A stretch of DNA of 64,000 nt from Deltaproteobacteria bacterium. GTDB taxonomy: Bacteria > Myxococcota_A > UBA9042 > PHBI01 > JACKFB01. The position numbers and the translations under genes are program-made. The notes beneath the pieces are model-generated. The model made no database searches, was not told the origin of the DNA, and saw only the letters and a list, made by a program, of their open reading frames with translations. This document shows positions 1-9,602 of this stretch, piece after piece; within the stretch, counting starts at the first letter, position 1, and each line of letters begins with the position of its first letter. The stretch spans positions 1 to 64,000 of the forward strand of contig JACKFB010000008.1 in the NCBI GenBank assembly GCA_020632695.1. Reading direction: 5' to 3'.

Positions 1-1169
<1,169 letters not shown>

Positions 1170-1238
1170 CGGGATAATTCGACACCCCTGGGGAGCGACG
1201 CTAGGCTCCGCGCATCCTTGTCATGGAGCGAGCTCAGG

Positions 1239-4200
1239 ATGGGCATGGATGCCAGCAGGAAGGGGCCTGATCCGCCCCCCGACCGGGCCAGCGGCACGCG
1301 AGCGGTGTGCCCGCTGTGTAACGCCACGTTCCCGGGCGAGACGCTGGTTTGCCCCCAGGACGGCACCGGGCTGCTGGAGATCCCCGACGCGCCGCTTCTG
1401 ACCGGCAGCGTCCTCGACGACCGCTACGACATGGGCGGCGTGGTGGGCGCCGGCGGCATGGGCATCGTGTATCGGGCCCATCAGCGCGCCATGGAGCGGG
1501 ACGTCGCCGTCAAGGTGCTGCACCCGCACTACGCGCACGATCCGCGCGCCGTCAAACGCTTCTTCCGCGAGGCGCAGGCGTCGAGCCGGCTCATCCACCC
1601 CCACGTCGTCACGGTGTACGACTTCGGGCGCAGCCGCGAGGGCCACCTCTACATGGTGATGGAGCTGCTCGAGGGCTGGACCCTCGGCGACCTCATCTAC
1701 CACCGGGCGCCGCTGACCGCGCCGACGGCCGTGCGCCTGGCGGTGCAGATCTGCGAGGCCCTCGACGCGGCCCATCAGCGCCGGGTGGTGCACCGGGACC
1801 TCAAGCCGGACAACGTCCAGCTCATCAGCCGCGACGGCCAGGTCTTCGCCAAGGTGCTGGACTTCGGCATCGCCCGGGTGATGCGCGACCCCGACGCGGA
1901 CCTCGGCGTGCACCTGTCGACGGTGGACATCGCCGGGACGCCTGCCTACATGAGCCCCGAGCAGATCATGGGGCGCGACCCCGACCCCCGCTCGGACCTG
2001 TACGCCCTGGGCGTCATGCTCTACGAGATGCTGACGGGCGAGCGCCCCTTCGACGACGAGAACTCGGTGACGCTGTGCATGCGCCAGCTCAACGAGCGCC
2101 CGTCGCCGATGGCCAGCCACGTCGGCGACGGCGTGGTGCCCGAGGACGTCGAGGCGGTGGTGCAGTCGCTGTTGGCCAAGGACGTCGAGTCGCGGCCCGA
2201 CAGCGCCAAGGTCGTGCGCGACCGGCTGCTGGCCACCGAGTCGGGCAAGGCGTCGCTCAGCGTACGCAGCCTGGCGGAGCGCAGCGTGTCGCGCCGCGTC
2301 AGCGGGTTGCCGACCCGGCCCGACGCCGGCGCGATGATGGCGCTGCCGACCATGGAGGTCGCCGACCAGGCGCACGCGGCGCAGGCGGGGCCGGGGTCGA
2401 CGAGCCTGGGCGGGGTCATCGACGCCGTGCGCACGGGGCCGCCGGCCGAGCTGTCCGGGAGCGGGGCGGCGCCGTGTCCGATCTGCAAGACACCCGACGT
2501 GGCGCCCGACGCGGCCTGTCGCCGGTGTGGCCACGTGCGCCGGGCCGTGGCCGAGGGGCGCGCGCCGCAGGAGCGGCCCGAGCGGGCCAAGGTGCCCGCG
2601 GGCGCGCCGGCCGCGATGGCGACGCTGCTGGTCGGGCGCGAGGCCGACTTCAAGGGCGAGGCGCTCTTCGCCTGGCTGGAGAGCTGCTTTCACGAGGGCT
2701 GGCACGTCCAGATCCGCGACGCCGCGGCCACGGTGCGCGTGCCGCGCCGGCCGGGCGTCGGCCTCATCGAGGCGGTGCGGCAGCTCTTCGAGAGCCTCGA
2801 GATCATCCGCTCGGCCGCGCTGCGCGCCAACCTGGCCCTGCGCATCGGCCTGCTGGCCGGCACCGACGAGGACGAGCGCAACCTGGTCGACCTCGCCAGC
2901 CGCCTGGCGGTCGCCGCGCCCTACGGCGACATCGCCGTCCCCAGCGCGCTCGCCCGCGAGCTGCAGCTCCGCGGTCGGCCCATCACCTCGGTGTTCCTGC
3001 CCTCGGGCAAGGCGCTGGGCTGCTGCGCCATCGCGAACCTCGAGGGTCAGGCCGAGCGCCTGGTGCCGCTCGAGTTCACCGGCCACAACCGCTCCCTCCG
3101 GCGCCTGGGGCAGCTCGCCGACGACGCGCGCCACGAGGGCGCCATCCGCACGCTGGTCGTGGGGGATCGCGGCGCCGGGCGCACCTCGCTGCTGCGCGCC
3201 TTCGCCAGCGGCCGCAACCAGCTCTACCTGCGGGTGAGCGCCGCGGCCCACGCGTGGCCCGGCTTTACGGCGGCGCGCATCGCCCGGGCCTGCCTGGGGA
3301 TCCGCGACGACGCCGACGCGCCGGTGGTGCGCGGGCGCATCGAGCCGCTGCCCCTGATGTTGCGAGACCGGCTGGCCGTGCTGCTCCTGGACGACGCCGA
3401 CGAGCACGGGGTGACCGCCGGCGGCCTCGCCCACGCGCTGGTCGAGGTCCTGTCGTGGCGGGCCGGGGAGGGCGCCTTCACGGTGCTGCTGGACGACGCC
3501 CACCTGATGGACGAGGCCAGCCGCGAGATCCTCGAGGCCACCGCCGTGGCCGCCGGCGAGCGCCCCTGGCTCTTCGTGGCCTCGGCGCCTCGCCACGCGG
3601 TCGACGAGCGCCCGGTGCTCTTCGCCTCGGCGCCCGGCGTCGATCTCAGGCCGCTGGGACTGCGCGCCGCGGCCGCCTTGCTGCGCGCTCACAGCGCGTC
3701 GGGAGCCCGGCGCACGCAGCTGCTCGCCGCCGGGCAGGGCAACCCGCTGGCGCTGCAGCTGTTGAGCGAGTGCGCCGAGGACGCCCAGGTGCCGCGAGCC
3801 GACGCGGTGGTCACGACGCTGCTGCCGAACCACCTGCGCGGCGTCGCCCCGGACGTGGCCGAGTCTGCCTGGATGGCGGCGATCCTCGGCGGGCCCGAGG
3901 CGGTCGACGACATGGCGATCCGCGCCGCTCGGCTGTACCTGGAGCTGGGCGTGCCGCCGAACGTGGGGAGCTGGATCGCCAGCCGCCTGCGCGGCGCCTC
4001 CGGACTGCACGCCGAGCTGCTCTCGGCCTTCTCTCCGGTGCGGCGGCCCGCGGGCTGGCGGGCCGCGCGCACCGAGCGCCTGGGGCTCTGGAGGCTGGCG
4101 GCCGAGGAGGCCGAGAAGGCGGCCGAGTCGGCGCCGCAGGAGGCCGGGACCCTGTTGCTGGCCGCCGCGCGCCTCCGGGCGCTGGCCGGCGACGTCGCGG

Positions 4201-5186
4201 AGGCGCTGGTCCACTTCGAGGACACCCTGGCTCGCGGCGGCGGTCGCGCCGACGTGGGCGGGCTCATCCGCCTGGGTGCCGTGCTGCTGCAGACCGGTGA
4301 GGGCGTCCGCGCCGAGCCGGTGCTGCTACGCGCGCGCGCGGCCTCGACGCCCGACACGTCGCCGGTGCTTCACGGGGAGCTCTCGGCGCTGCTGGCCCGG
4401 TGCGCGGTGCGCCGCAACGAGACCCACGACGCCATGGCCCACCTGGGCTGCGCGCGCGAGACGCTGACGCTGCTGCAGCCGGTGGACGCGCGGGCCGCGC
4501 GGGCCTTGGAGGCGCTGATCCAGGAGGTGCGCGCCGAGGTGGCGCTGGCGGAGGGCGACGCCCACGGCACGCGCACCAACCTGCGCCAGGCCCGGGACGC
4601 GTTCCGGGACCTGGGGCTGCCGGCGGACGCCATCCGCTGCCTGGTGGAGCTGGGCCGCGTGGAGCTGGACGACGGTGAGCCGACCCGGGCCTCGGAGACC
4701 TTCCGGGCGGCGATGAGCCTGGCCAAGTCCGCGGGCCTGCAGGGCGAGCTGCGGCGCGCCCGGGTGGGCCTGGGTGAGGCGCTGGTCGGCCTGGGCGACT
4801 GCGAGAAGGGGGCCAGCGTCATCCGTCGGGTGCTGCGCGAGGCCGGCGGGATCTGCGGCGACGCGCGGGCGGTGGGCGAGGCGGCCGTGGGGCTGGCCTT
4901 CGCGATGCTGGCGCTGGAGCTGCCCGAGGATGCGCTGCGCTACGCCGAGCGGGCCCTGGCGGGGACGCCGCCGCCGCTGGTGCGCGCGCGCGCGCTCTAT
5001 GCGCTCTCGGAGGCGCGGGCGGCCTCCGGGCAGATGCGGGTGGCGGCGCGGACCCTGGCCGAGACGCGGCTCGCGGCCCGAGCGGCCGGCCACGGGCTGC
5101 TGGCGGCGCGGGCCGAGGAGCGGCTCATCGACCTCGAGATGCAGCACGGCGTGACGGCCACGCCGGGGCGCTCGGCGCTGGCCTGA
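1239..5186 (+). CDS. giant Ser/Thr protein kinase with zinc ribbons, NTPase-like domain and TPR-type tail
   Basis: About 1315 residues. Order: a four-Cys zinc-ribbon-like motif (CPLC...CPQDG) near residues 24-40; a complete Hanks-type kinase domain near 60-330 (GAGGMG loop, VAVKVL lysine, HRDLKPDN catalytic loop near 188, DFG, SPE); a second zinc-ribbon (CPICKTP...CRRCG) near 412; a region with Walker A-like GDRGAGRTS near 641 and acidic LLLDDA strands; then about 350 residues of Ala/Leu-rich helical repeats of TPR type. The layout resembles kinase-plus-ATPase-plus-TPR regulators common in Myxococcota; the middle domain may be a STAND-like NTPase (inference). The frame opens at a TTG (1218). 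ATGs at 1239 and 1245 are preceded by GGAG and AGGA respectively, so I chose 1239. No transmembrane helix is seen, so it is probably cytoplasmic. Confidence 0.88.
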   Translation: MGMDASRKGPDPPPDRASGTRAVCPLCNATFPGETLVCPQDGTGLLEIPDAPLLTGSVLDDRYDMGGVVGAGGMGIVYRAHQRAMERDVAVKVLHPHYAHDPRAVKRFFREAQASSRLIHPHVVTVYDFGRSREGHLYMVMELLEGWTLGDLIYHRAPLTAPTAVRLAVQICEALDAAHQRRVVHRDLKPDNVQLISRDGQVFAKVLDFGIARVMRDPDADLGVHLSTVDIAGTPAYMSPEQIMGRDPDPRSDLYALGVMLYEMLTGERPFDDENSVTLCMRQLNERPSPMASHVGDGVVPEDVEAVVQSLLAKDVESRPDSAKVVRDRLLATESGKASLSVRSLAERSVSRRVSGLPTRPDAGAMMALPTMEVADQAHAAQAGPGSTSLGGVIDAVRTGPPAELSGSGAAPCPICKTPDVAPDAACRRCGHVRRAVAEGRAPQERPERAKVPAGAPAAMATLLVGREADFKGEALFAWLESCFHEGWHVQIRDAAATVRVPRRPGVGLIEAVRQLFESLEIIRSAALRANLALRIGLLAGTDEDERNLVDLASRLAVAAPYGDIAVPSALARELQLRGRPITSVFLPSGKALGCCAIANLEGQAERLVPLEFTGHNRSLRRLGQLADDARHEGAIRTLVVGDRGAGRTSLLRAFASGRNQLYLRVSAAAHAWPGFTAARIARACLGIRDDADAPVVRGRIEPLPLMLRDRLAVLLLDDADEHGVTAGGLAHALVEVLSWRAGEGAFTVLLDDAHLMDEASREILEATAVAAGERPWLFVASAPRHAVDERPVLFASAPGVDLRPLGLRAAAALLRAHSASGARRTQLLAAGQGNPLALQLLSECAEDAQVPRADAVVTTLLPNHLRGVAPDVAESAWMAAILGGPEAVDDMAIRAARLYLELGVPPNVGSWIASRLRGASGLHAELLSAFSPVRRPAGWRAARTERLGLWRLAAEEAEKAAESAPQEAGTLLLAAARLRALAGDVAEALVHFEDTLARGGGRADVGGLIRLGAVLLQTGEGVRAEPVLLRARAASTPDTSPVLHGELSALLARCAVRRNETHDAMAHLGCARETLTLLQPVDARAARALEALIQEVRAEVALAEGDAHGTRTNLRQARDAFRDLGLPADAIRCLVELGRVELDDGEPTRASETFRAAMSLAKSAGLQGELRRARVGLGEALVGLGDCEKGASVIRRVLREAGGICGDARAVGEAAVGLAFAMLALELPEDALRYAERALAGTPPPLVRARALYALSEARAASGQMRVAARTLAETRLAARAAGHGLLAARAEERLIDLEMQHGVTATPGRSALA

Positions 5187-5346
5187 CGGGGCCTGGACCC
5201 GGCTCCCGGCCACCGCGTGGCTCACGTGCCAACCGACGCGTGCGCTGGTCGGTCCGGTGCCCCGGGCAGGGCACGTCCTCAGGTGGGCGCTCGTCGCGCA
5301 TCGCTGGCGCCCGCCTCGGTCCGAGCGCTCACCGCGGGCGGGGCGG

Positions 5347-5829
5347 TCAGCCCAGGGCCTGGTCGCCGCCCGGCTCCCGCCGATAGATCGACAGGTAGCG
5401 CGGCCTCGACGCGCTCATGTCGGCGCGGAAGAAGCTGTCGAGGGTGAAGTTCCGGAGCTGCTCGCTGATGAGGGCGTTGAGCGCCTCCATCGGCTGGCGG
5501 ATGTCGCAATGGTCCTGCTGCTGACAGTCGCAGGGATCGGTGGTGTCCATGCAGTCGACCAGGTGGGTCTGCTCGTTGAAGAGCCCCAGCACGTCCACCA
5601 GCCCCATCTGCGCTGCCGGTCGCGCCAGGGCGTAGCCGCCGGCCGAGCCCTTGACCGAGGTCACCAGGTCGCCGTGCTTGAGGCGCTGGAGCACCTTGGC
5701 CAGCAACATCTCGGGGATGTTGTAGTGCGCGGCGATCTCGCGCACGGAGCTGACGGCGTCCTCGCCGCGTTCGACCATGTAGCGGAGGGCGAGGAGCGCG
5801 TACTCTGTCTTGCGGTTGAGCTTGAGCAC
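5347..5829 (-). CDS. Rrf2-family transcriptional regulator
   Basis: A 160-residue winged-helix protein of usual Rrf2 length. The N-terminal KTEYALLALRYM helix, the helix-turn-helix (VREIAAHYNIPEMLLAKVLQRL) and the wing SVKGSAGGYALARP are typical. Four cysteines in the ligand loop (VDCMD..PCDCQQQDHC) would allow Fe-S cluster binding as in IscR or NsrR, which suggests redox, nitric oxide or Fe-S status sensing, though the exact sensor is unknown. The start is GTG at 5829, preceded by GGAG with 6-nt spacing. It is divergent from the HAD phosphatase gene with 67 bp between starts, so it may control that gene or itself. Confidence 0.93.
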   Translation of the reverse strand: MLKLNRKTEYALLALRYMVERGEDAVSSVREIAAHYNIPEMLLAKVLQRLKHGDLVTSVKGSAGGYALARPAAQMGLVDVLGLFNEQTHLVDCMDTTDPCDCQQQDHCDIRQPMEALNALISEQLRNFTLDSFFRADMSASRPRYLSIYRREPGGDQALG

Positions 5830-5896
5830 GCGCGAGGCTCCGGGGGCGTGGTACAGACGGGATCAGCCTAGTCTCGCTGTGAGAGGAGCGTCAAGG

Positions 5897-6697
5897 ATGG
5901 GCGGGAGAGCAGCAGGAGATGCGTGGCCGGCCGCGCCGCCGGCGGACGGTCCCGGGGAGTCGGTGTGGCGCGCCGTGGGCCGGGCGGTGGAGTCCGCCGG
6001 CGAGCGAGCGCTGTGGGTGTTCGACGCCGACGGCACGCTGTGGGACGGCGACCTGGGCGAGGTGCACCTGGACACCCTGGCCGACGAGGGGCTGGTGAAG
6101 GCGCCCGAGGGCTTCCCCTCGGCATTCGCCGCCTACCGCGCGCGGTGTGAGCTCGACGCCAGCGAGGGCTACGCCTACGCGGCCTCGATGATGGGCGGCA
6201 TGGACGTGGCGACGGCGAGGGCCTCGGCGGAGCGGGCCTGGGCCCGGCACCGGGGCTACGTGCTGGCGGCCGTGCGTGCGCTCTTCGACGCCGCGCGGAG
6301 CCGGTCGGAGGTGTGGATCGTCAGCGCCAGCAACCGCTTCGCCATCGAGGCGGCGGCCCAGGAGCTGGGGCTCGCGCCGGAGCGGGTCATCGCCATGACC
6401 AACGGGCTCGAGGGCGAGCGCCTGCTCGAGACCATCCGCGACCCGCGGCCCAACGGCGCCGGAAAGGTGCGCTGCATCGAGACCTTCATCGGGCGGCGGC
6501 CGACCGTGGCGGTGGGCAACAGCATCCACGACGCGGAGATGCTGGACGCCGCCGAGCTGGGCGTGCTGGTGCGGGCCGTGGACGCGGGCGGCGTGCCCGA
6601 GCCGTGGCCCGACGCGCTGGCCTCACGGGCTGCGAGGGGAGGGTGGCTGACCCTCGACTGCCCCCTCACCCCGCGCGCCCCGGCCATCGTCGGGTAG
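5897..6697 (+). CDS. HAD-superfamily hydrolase, phosphoserine-phosphatase-like
   Basis: About 266 residues. Motif I is FDADGTLW (DxD nucleophile and acid), motif II is the Ser in VSASNRF, and the late acidic motif is GNSIHDAEML, together with a helical cap domain between motifs I and II. This is the pattern of subfamily IB HAD phosphatases related to SerB. Substrate unknown; a small phosphorylated metabolite is most likely. I chose ATG 5897 because GAGGAG at 5883-5888 sits 8 nt upstream; the frame also extends up to 5810, but that extension would overlap the divergent Rrf2 gene and lacks HAD features. The last 75 bp overlap the end of the convergent lipoprotein gene. Confidence 0.85.
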   Translation: MGGRAAGDAWPAAPPADGPGESVWRAVGRAVESAGERALWVFDADGTLWDGDLGEVHLDTLADEGLVKAPEGFPSAFAAYRARCELDASEGYAYAASMMGGMDVATARASAERAWARHRGYVLAAVRALFDAARSRSEVWIVSASNRFAIEAAAQELGLAPERVIAMTNGLEGERLLETIRDPRPNGAGKVRCIETFIGRRPTVAVGNSIHDAEMLDAAELGVLVRAVDAGGVPEPWPDALASRAARGGWLTLDCPLTPRAPAIVG

Positions 6698-7447
6698 GGC
6701 GAGCAGGGCGAAGCTGAGCTCGGGGCGGGCCTCGTCGCCGCAGCGCCCGTCGGCGGGACGCGACGCGTCGAGGGCCAGCAGCCGGAAGGGGTGCCCGTCC
6801 ACCCTCAGGGTGGACTCGGTGCCGGGCGGCACGTAGCGGAAGCTGTCGCGCTCACGCACGCGCAGGCGAAAGTGCAGGGTCGCGACGGTGCACAGCGAGG
6901 GGAGCTGCCGGGCGTCGGAGTACACCATCCGGCCCGAGGCGCCGAGGTCGAGCTCGGCCCCGAGCGCGCCCGCAGGCAGCCCGCCGCCGGCGGCGAGCGC
7001 CGCGACGAGGCGGCCGGCGCGGTCGCGGACGATGAGCGCGGGTCCGCGATAGGCGGACTCCGGGTCCGGGGGCAGGAGCTGCACGAGGACGGCGTCGCCC
7101 GGATCCACCGGGAGCGGCAGGTCGCCGGGCGGCGTGTAGACGACGGTCAGCTCTCGCCCGTCGATGCGCTCCAGCCGCAGCTCACGCAGGCTCGGGGGGC
7201 TGCCGGCGCGGTGCGACACCACGCTGAGGGCCGCCGGCTCGGCGTCGAGGGCGTCGGCGGGGTGGACCTCCAGGGTGGGTCGCGGGCGGGCGCGGGCCAT
7301 GCTCACGTCCCCGTCGGCGGGCACCATGGGCAGGCGAGCCGGCTGGGCGTCGGGGCCGGGGATGACGTAGCCCCGGCGCGCGCAGCCAGCAGACGATGCC
7401 AGCAGCAGGAGGGTGACGGCGGCGAGGACCAGGGGGCGAGCGCTCAT
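6623..7447 (-). CDS. predicted lipoprotein, unknown function
   Basis: About 274 residues with a lipoprotein signal (hydrophobic LVLAAVTLLLL, lipobox SSAGC). The mature part is rich in beta-strand-like sequence (ELTVVYTPPGDLPLPV, AVLVQLLPPDPES, TLRVDGHPFRLLALD) with two late cysteines. I recognise no family. Starts: ATG 7459 or ATG 7447. Neither has a clear Shine-Dalgarno, and a TATGCT box at 7455-7460 lies 7 nt upstream of 7447, which favours 7447 as a leaderless start (inference). The gene is divergent from the MYXO-CTERM-type protein and convergent with the HAD gene, overlapping it by 75 bp. Confidence 0.75.
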   Translation of the reverse strand: MSARPLVLAAVTLLLLASSAGCARRGYVIPGPDAQPARLPMVPADGDVSMARARPRPTLEVHPADALDAEPAALSVVSHRAGSPPSLRELRLERIDGRELTVVYTPPGDLPLPVDPGDAVLVQLLPPDPESAYRGPALIVRDRAGRLVAALAAGGGLPAGALGAELDLGASGRMVYSDARQLPSLCTVATLHFRLRVRERDSFRYVPPGTESTLRVDGHPFRLLALDASRPADGRCGDEARPELSFALLALPDDGRGARGEGAVEGQPPSPRSP

Positions 7448-7504
7448 CGCGCGCAGCATACGTCGGCCGGGCCTCGGGGAGAACCGTCCCGGCCCGACCG
7501 CCTT

Positions 7505-7533
7505 TTGCGCGGGATCTCGCCAGACGGTAGCAT
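7505..7533 (+). promoter_or_regulatory. sigma-70-type promoter for the MYXO-CTERM-type gene
   Basis: TTGCGC (7505-7510), a 17-bp spacer and TAGCAT (7528-7533). The predicted transcription start near 7540 leaves a short leader containing GGGAGG (7545-7550), 5 nt before ATG 7556. Confidence 0.45.
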
Positions 7534-7555
7534 CCGCAGCTTCAGGGAGGCGTCG

Positions 7556-9307
7556 ATGAGAGCACGTTGGGGGTTGGCGATCGTGTGCGGCGCGCTGCTC
7601 TGGGCGAGCGTCGCGGAGGCGGCGCCGATGCGCTTCGGCTACAGTGGCGTCCACGCCCTGCCGGCGAAGGTGTGGGCGCCGCTCAGCGACGACGCGCGCG
7701 CGCTCTTCGTCGCCGACCGCATCGCGCAAGCCGAGCGCCTGGGCGCGCAGGTGCTGCGGCTCGGCAGCACCACGCCACGGCTCATCGACTTCGCGCTCAT
7801 CCACAAGGGGCAGTTCCGCAACTGGCTCTTCGCCGACCGGGTGGTGGGCCTGCTGAGCGCGGCGCCGCTGGATGTGTGCCTGACCCTGCCCGAGCTCTTC
7901 GACACGCCGGACATCGGGGCCTTCCAGGCCTTCATCGACGCCCTCGCCGAGCGCTACGACGGCGACAACCAGTTCGGCGTCGCGCCGGCGGCCTTGGGCC
8001 ACGAGTTCCCCGACCTCAACGCCAGCGGGGAGATCACCTCCAACGAGTTCGAGTTGCCCGCCGACGCTCCCGAGGTGGTCGCCTGGGGCGAGGCGCACCG
8101 CATCGACCTCATCGAGCCGGGCGACGAGCCCCTCCTGGCCGAGCTCACCAGCAAGCTCTCGACCGGCGCCTACGCGGCGCAGGTGAAGGCCGCGCACACG
8201 GCGGTGGTCTCCGCCGGGGGTGGGCAGCGGGTGATGCTGGCGGGGACGGCGGTCGACCACCCGAAGGCGAGCAAGTCCTCCTTCGTCGCGCGCCTGCCCG
8301 GGCTGAGCATCGGCGGCCCCTGGTTCGATGCGGCCAACGTGCACCTCGCGACCAGCCTCGACGACCTGACCGGCGTCCCCGCCGCCACCGACGTGGCCAA
8401 GTTCCAGAACTGGCTGGAGGCCGTCGGCCACGGCTCGGCGGAGCGCTGGATCGGTGCGCTGAGCATCGGGAGCGAGCCCGGCCCCGACCGCGTCTGCTCG
8501 GACCCGCGCTGCTCCGAGCGCACCCAGGCCGCGTCGCTGGTGCGCCAGCTCGTGCTCGCGGCCGCCGGCGGGGTCAGCGTGGTGCTCTACGCCGAGCCCA
8601 TCGAGGTGGTCGGCACCACCGCGACGCCCGGGCCGCGAACCGGGACGGGGCTCCTGACCCTGGATCTGCCGGACGGCGTCGATCCCTTCCCGCGTGAGGG
8701 CCACCCCCCGCTCAGGCTCACGCCGCGGCCGGCCTACGCGGTGTGGCGCCGCCTGACCGCGGTCCTGGGTGCGGAGGGTGCGACCGTGACGGCCCTGTCC
8801 GGCATGCCCGAGAACGTCCGCGGCTTCCGCGTGGGCCAGCAGGGCTACGTGCTGTGGCACGACTGGAGCGAGGAGGTGCAGCCCGGCGCGCCCTGGTCGG
8901 GGCCGCCGCGCCCCGTGACCCTGGAGGGGCAGGGCTCCCGGTCGGTGCGCGTGGTCTCGCTGTGGCCGGCGTCAGTGGAGAGCAGCCTCGCGGCGGACGG
9001 GAGCGCCCAGGCCACCTGGGACGAGACGCTGGTCGCGGTCACCGGCGGCACCGCCCGGCTGACGCTGGGCAAGGACCCGGTGTGGGTCGAGGCCAGCACG
9101 GAGGTGGTCGAGGGCCCGGCCGACGACGGCCCGGCGGACGCTGCCTCGGACACCAGCGTGGCTGAGGGGGCCGAGCTCAGCGCCGACAGCGGCGGTGGGT
9201 GCGCGGGCGCGCCCGGGGGCGTCGAACTGCCCTGGGCGGCCCTGCTCGCGCTGGTCGGCCTGGTCGCGCTCGGCGGGCGACGAGGCCGCGCTCAGGCGCG
9301 GATGTGA
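7556..9307 (+). CDS. secreted surface protein with MYXO-CTERM-type sorting tail
   Basis: About 583 residues. An N-terminal signal peptide (MRARWGLAIVCGALLWASVAEA) is followed by a large domain with alternating helix/strand character and many Trp/Asp/Glu residues, suggestive of a TIM-barrel glycoside-hydrolase-like fold (inference, no signature recognised). The C-terminus has an acidic linker, then GGGCAGAPGG, a hydrophobic helix (LPWAALLALVGLVALGG) and RRGR. This is the Cys/Gly-helix-Arg pattern of MYXO-CTERM proteins, which are processed by a rhombosortase/myxosortase-type protease and surface-anchored or released. ATG 7556 has an ideal GGGAGG. The stop overlaps the rpmB stop by 16 bp on the opposite strand. 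Confidence 0.82.
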   Translation: MRARWGLAIVCGALLWASVAEAAPMRFGYSGVHALPAKVWAPLSDDARALFVADRIAQAERLGAQVLRLGSTTPRLIDFALIHKGQFRNWLFADRVVGLLSAAPLDVCLTLPELFDTPDIGAFQAFIDALAERYDGDNQFGVAPAALGHEFPDLNASGEITSNEFELPADAPEVVAWGEAHRIDLIEPGDEPLLAELTSKLSTGAYAAQVKAAHTAVVSAGGGQRVMLAGTAVDHPKASKSSFVARLPGLSIGGPWFDAANVHLATSLDDLTGVPAATDVAKFQNWLEAVGHGSAERWIGALSIGSEPGPDRVCSDPRCSERTQAASLVRQLVLAAAGGVSVVLYAEPIEVVGTTATPGPRTGTGLLTLDLPDGVDPFPREGHPPLRLTPRPAYAVWRRLTAVLGAEGATVTALSGMPENVRGFRVGQQGYVLWHDWSEEVQPGAPWSGPPRPVTLEGQGSRSVRVVSLWPASVESSLAADGSAQATWDETLVAVTGGTARLTLGKDPVWVEASTEVVEGPADDGPADAASDTSVAEGAELSADSGGGCAGAPGGVELPWAALLALVGLVALGGRRGRAQARM

Positions 9308-9546
9308 CGCGCGACCACCGACTCGTAGTCGAGACCGATCGACTTGCAGTACGCCTGCAGGCCGACGCGGTTGACGTTCCGGATGGCGCGGGTCGACAGG
9401 CGCATCCGGATCCAGATCCCACGCTCCGGCAGGAAGACCCGCTTGGACTGCACGTTGGGGAGCTGGACCTTCTTCGTGTGGTTGTTGGCGTGCGAGACGT
9501 TGTTGGCAACGTTTCGGCGCTTGCCGGTGAGTTCGCAGACGCGCAT
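9292..9546 (-). CDS. rpmB: 50S ribosomal protein L28
   Basis: 84 residues, near the usual 60-80. Recognised from MRVCELTGKRR, the NNVSHANN segment, the RVFLPERGIWIRMRLSTRAIRNVNR core and a short C-terminal extension ending VVARHIRA. It is a structural protein of the large ribosomal subunit. The chosen ATG (9546) matches the conserved N-terminus and is preceded by GAGAGG/AGGTAGG. A TTGACA-N18-TACCAG promoter lies 27-56 bp upstream. It is not adjacent to rpmG here; its neighbour is the divergent metallo-hydrolase gene. Confidence 0.97.
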   Translation of the reverse strand: MRVCELTGKRRNVANNVSHANNHTKKVQLPNVQSKRVFLPERGIWIRMRLSTRAIRNVNRVGLQAYCKSIGLDYESVVARHIRA

Positions 9547-9572
9547 GATCCTACCTCTCGCCAGGGGCGGCT

Positions 9573-9602
9573 CTGGTAGCAGAGGGCGCGGAGGCCTGTC
9601 AA
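9573..9602 (-). promoter_or_regulatory. sigma-70-type promoter for rpmB
   Basis: On the minus strand TTGACA (9602-9597), 18-bp spacer, TACCAG (9578-9573). The predicted start near 9566 gives a leader of about 20 nt that includes the rpmB Shine-Dalgarno. Confidence 0.5.

Noticed and set aside
1178..1207. TTCGAC-N18-TAGGCT as a promoter for the giant kinase
   Set aside because: Spacing is acceptable, but both boxes are weak; left out of the feature list.
1221..4214. 997-codon open frame on the minus strand opposite the giant kinase gene
   Set aside because: Its composition (Arg/Gly/Ala/His-rich) is the antisense reading of a GC3-rich gene; no domain, signal or ribosome binding site.
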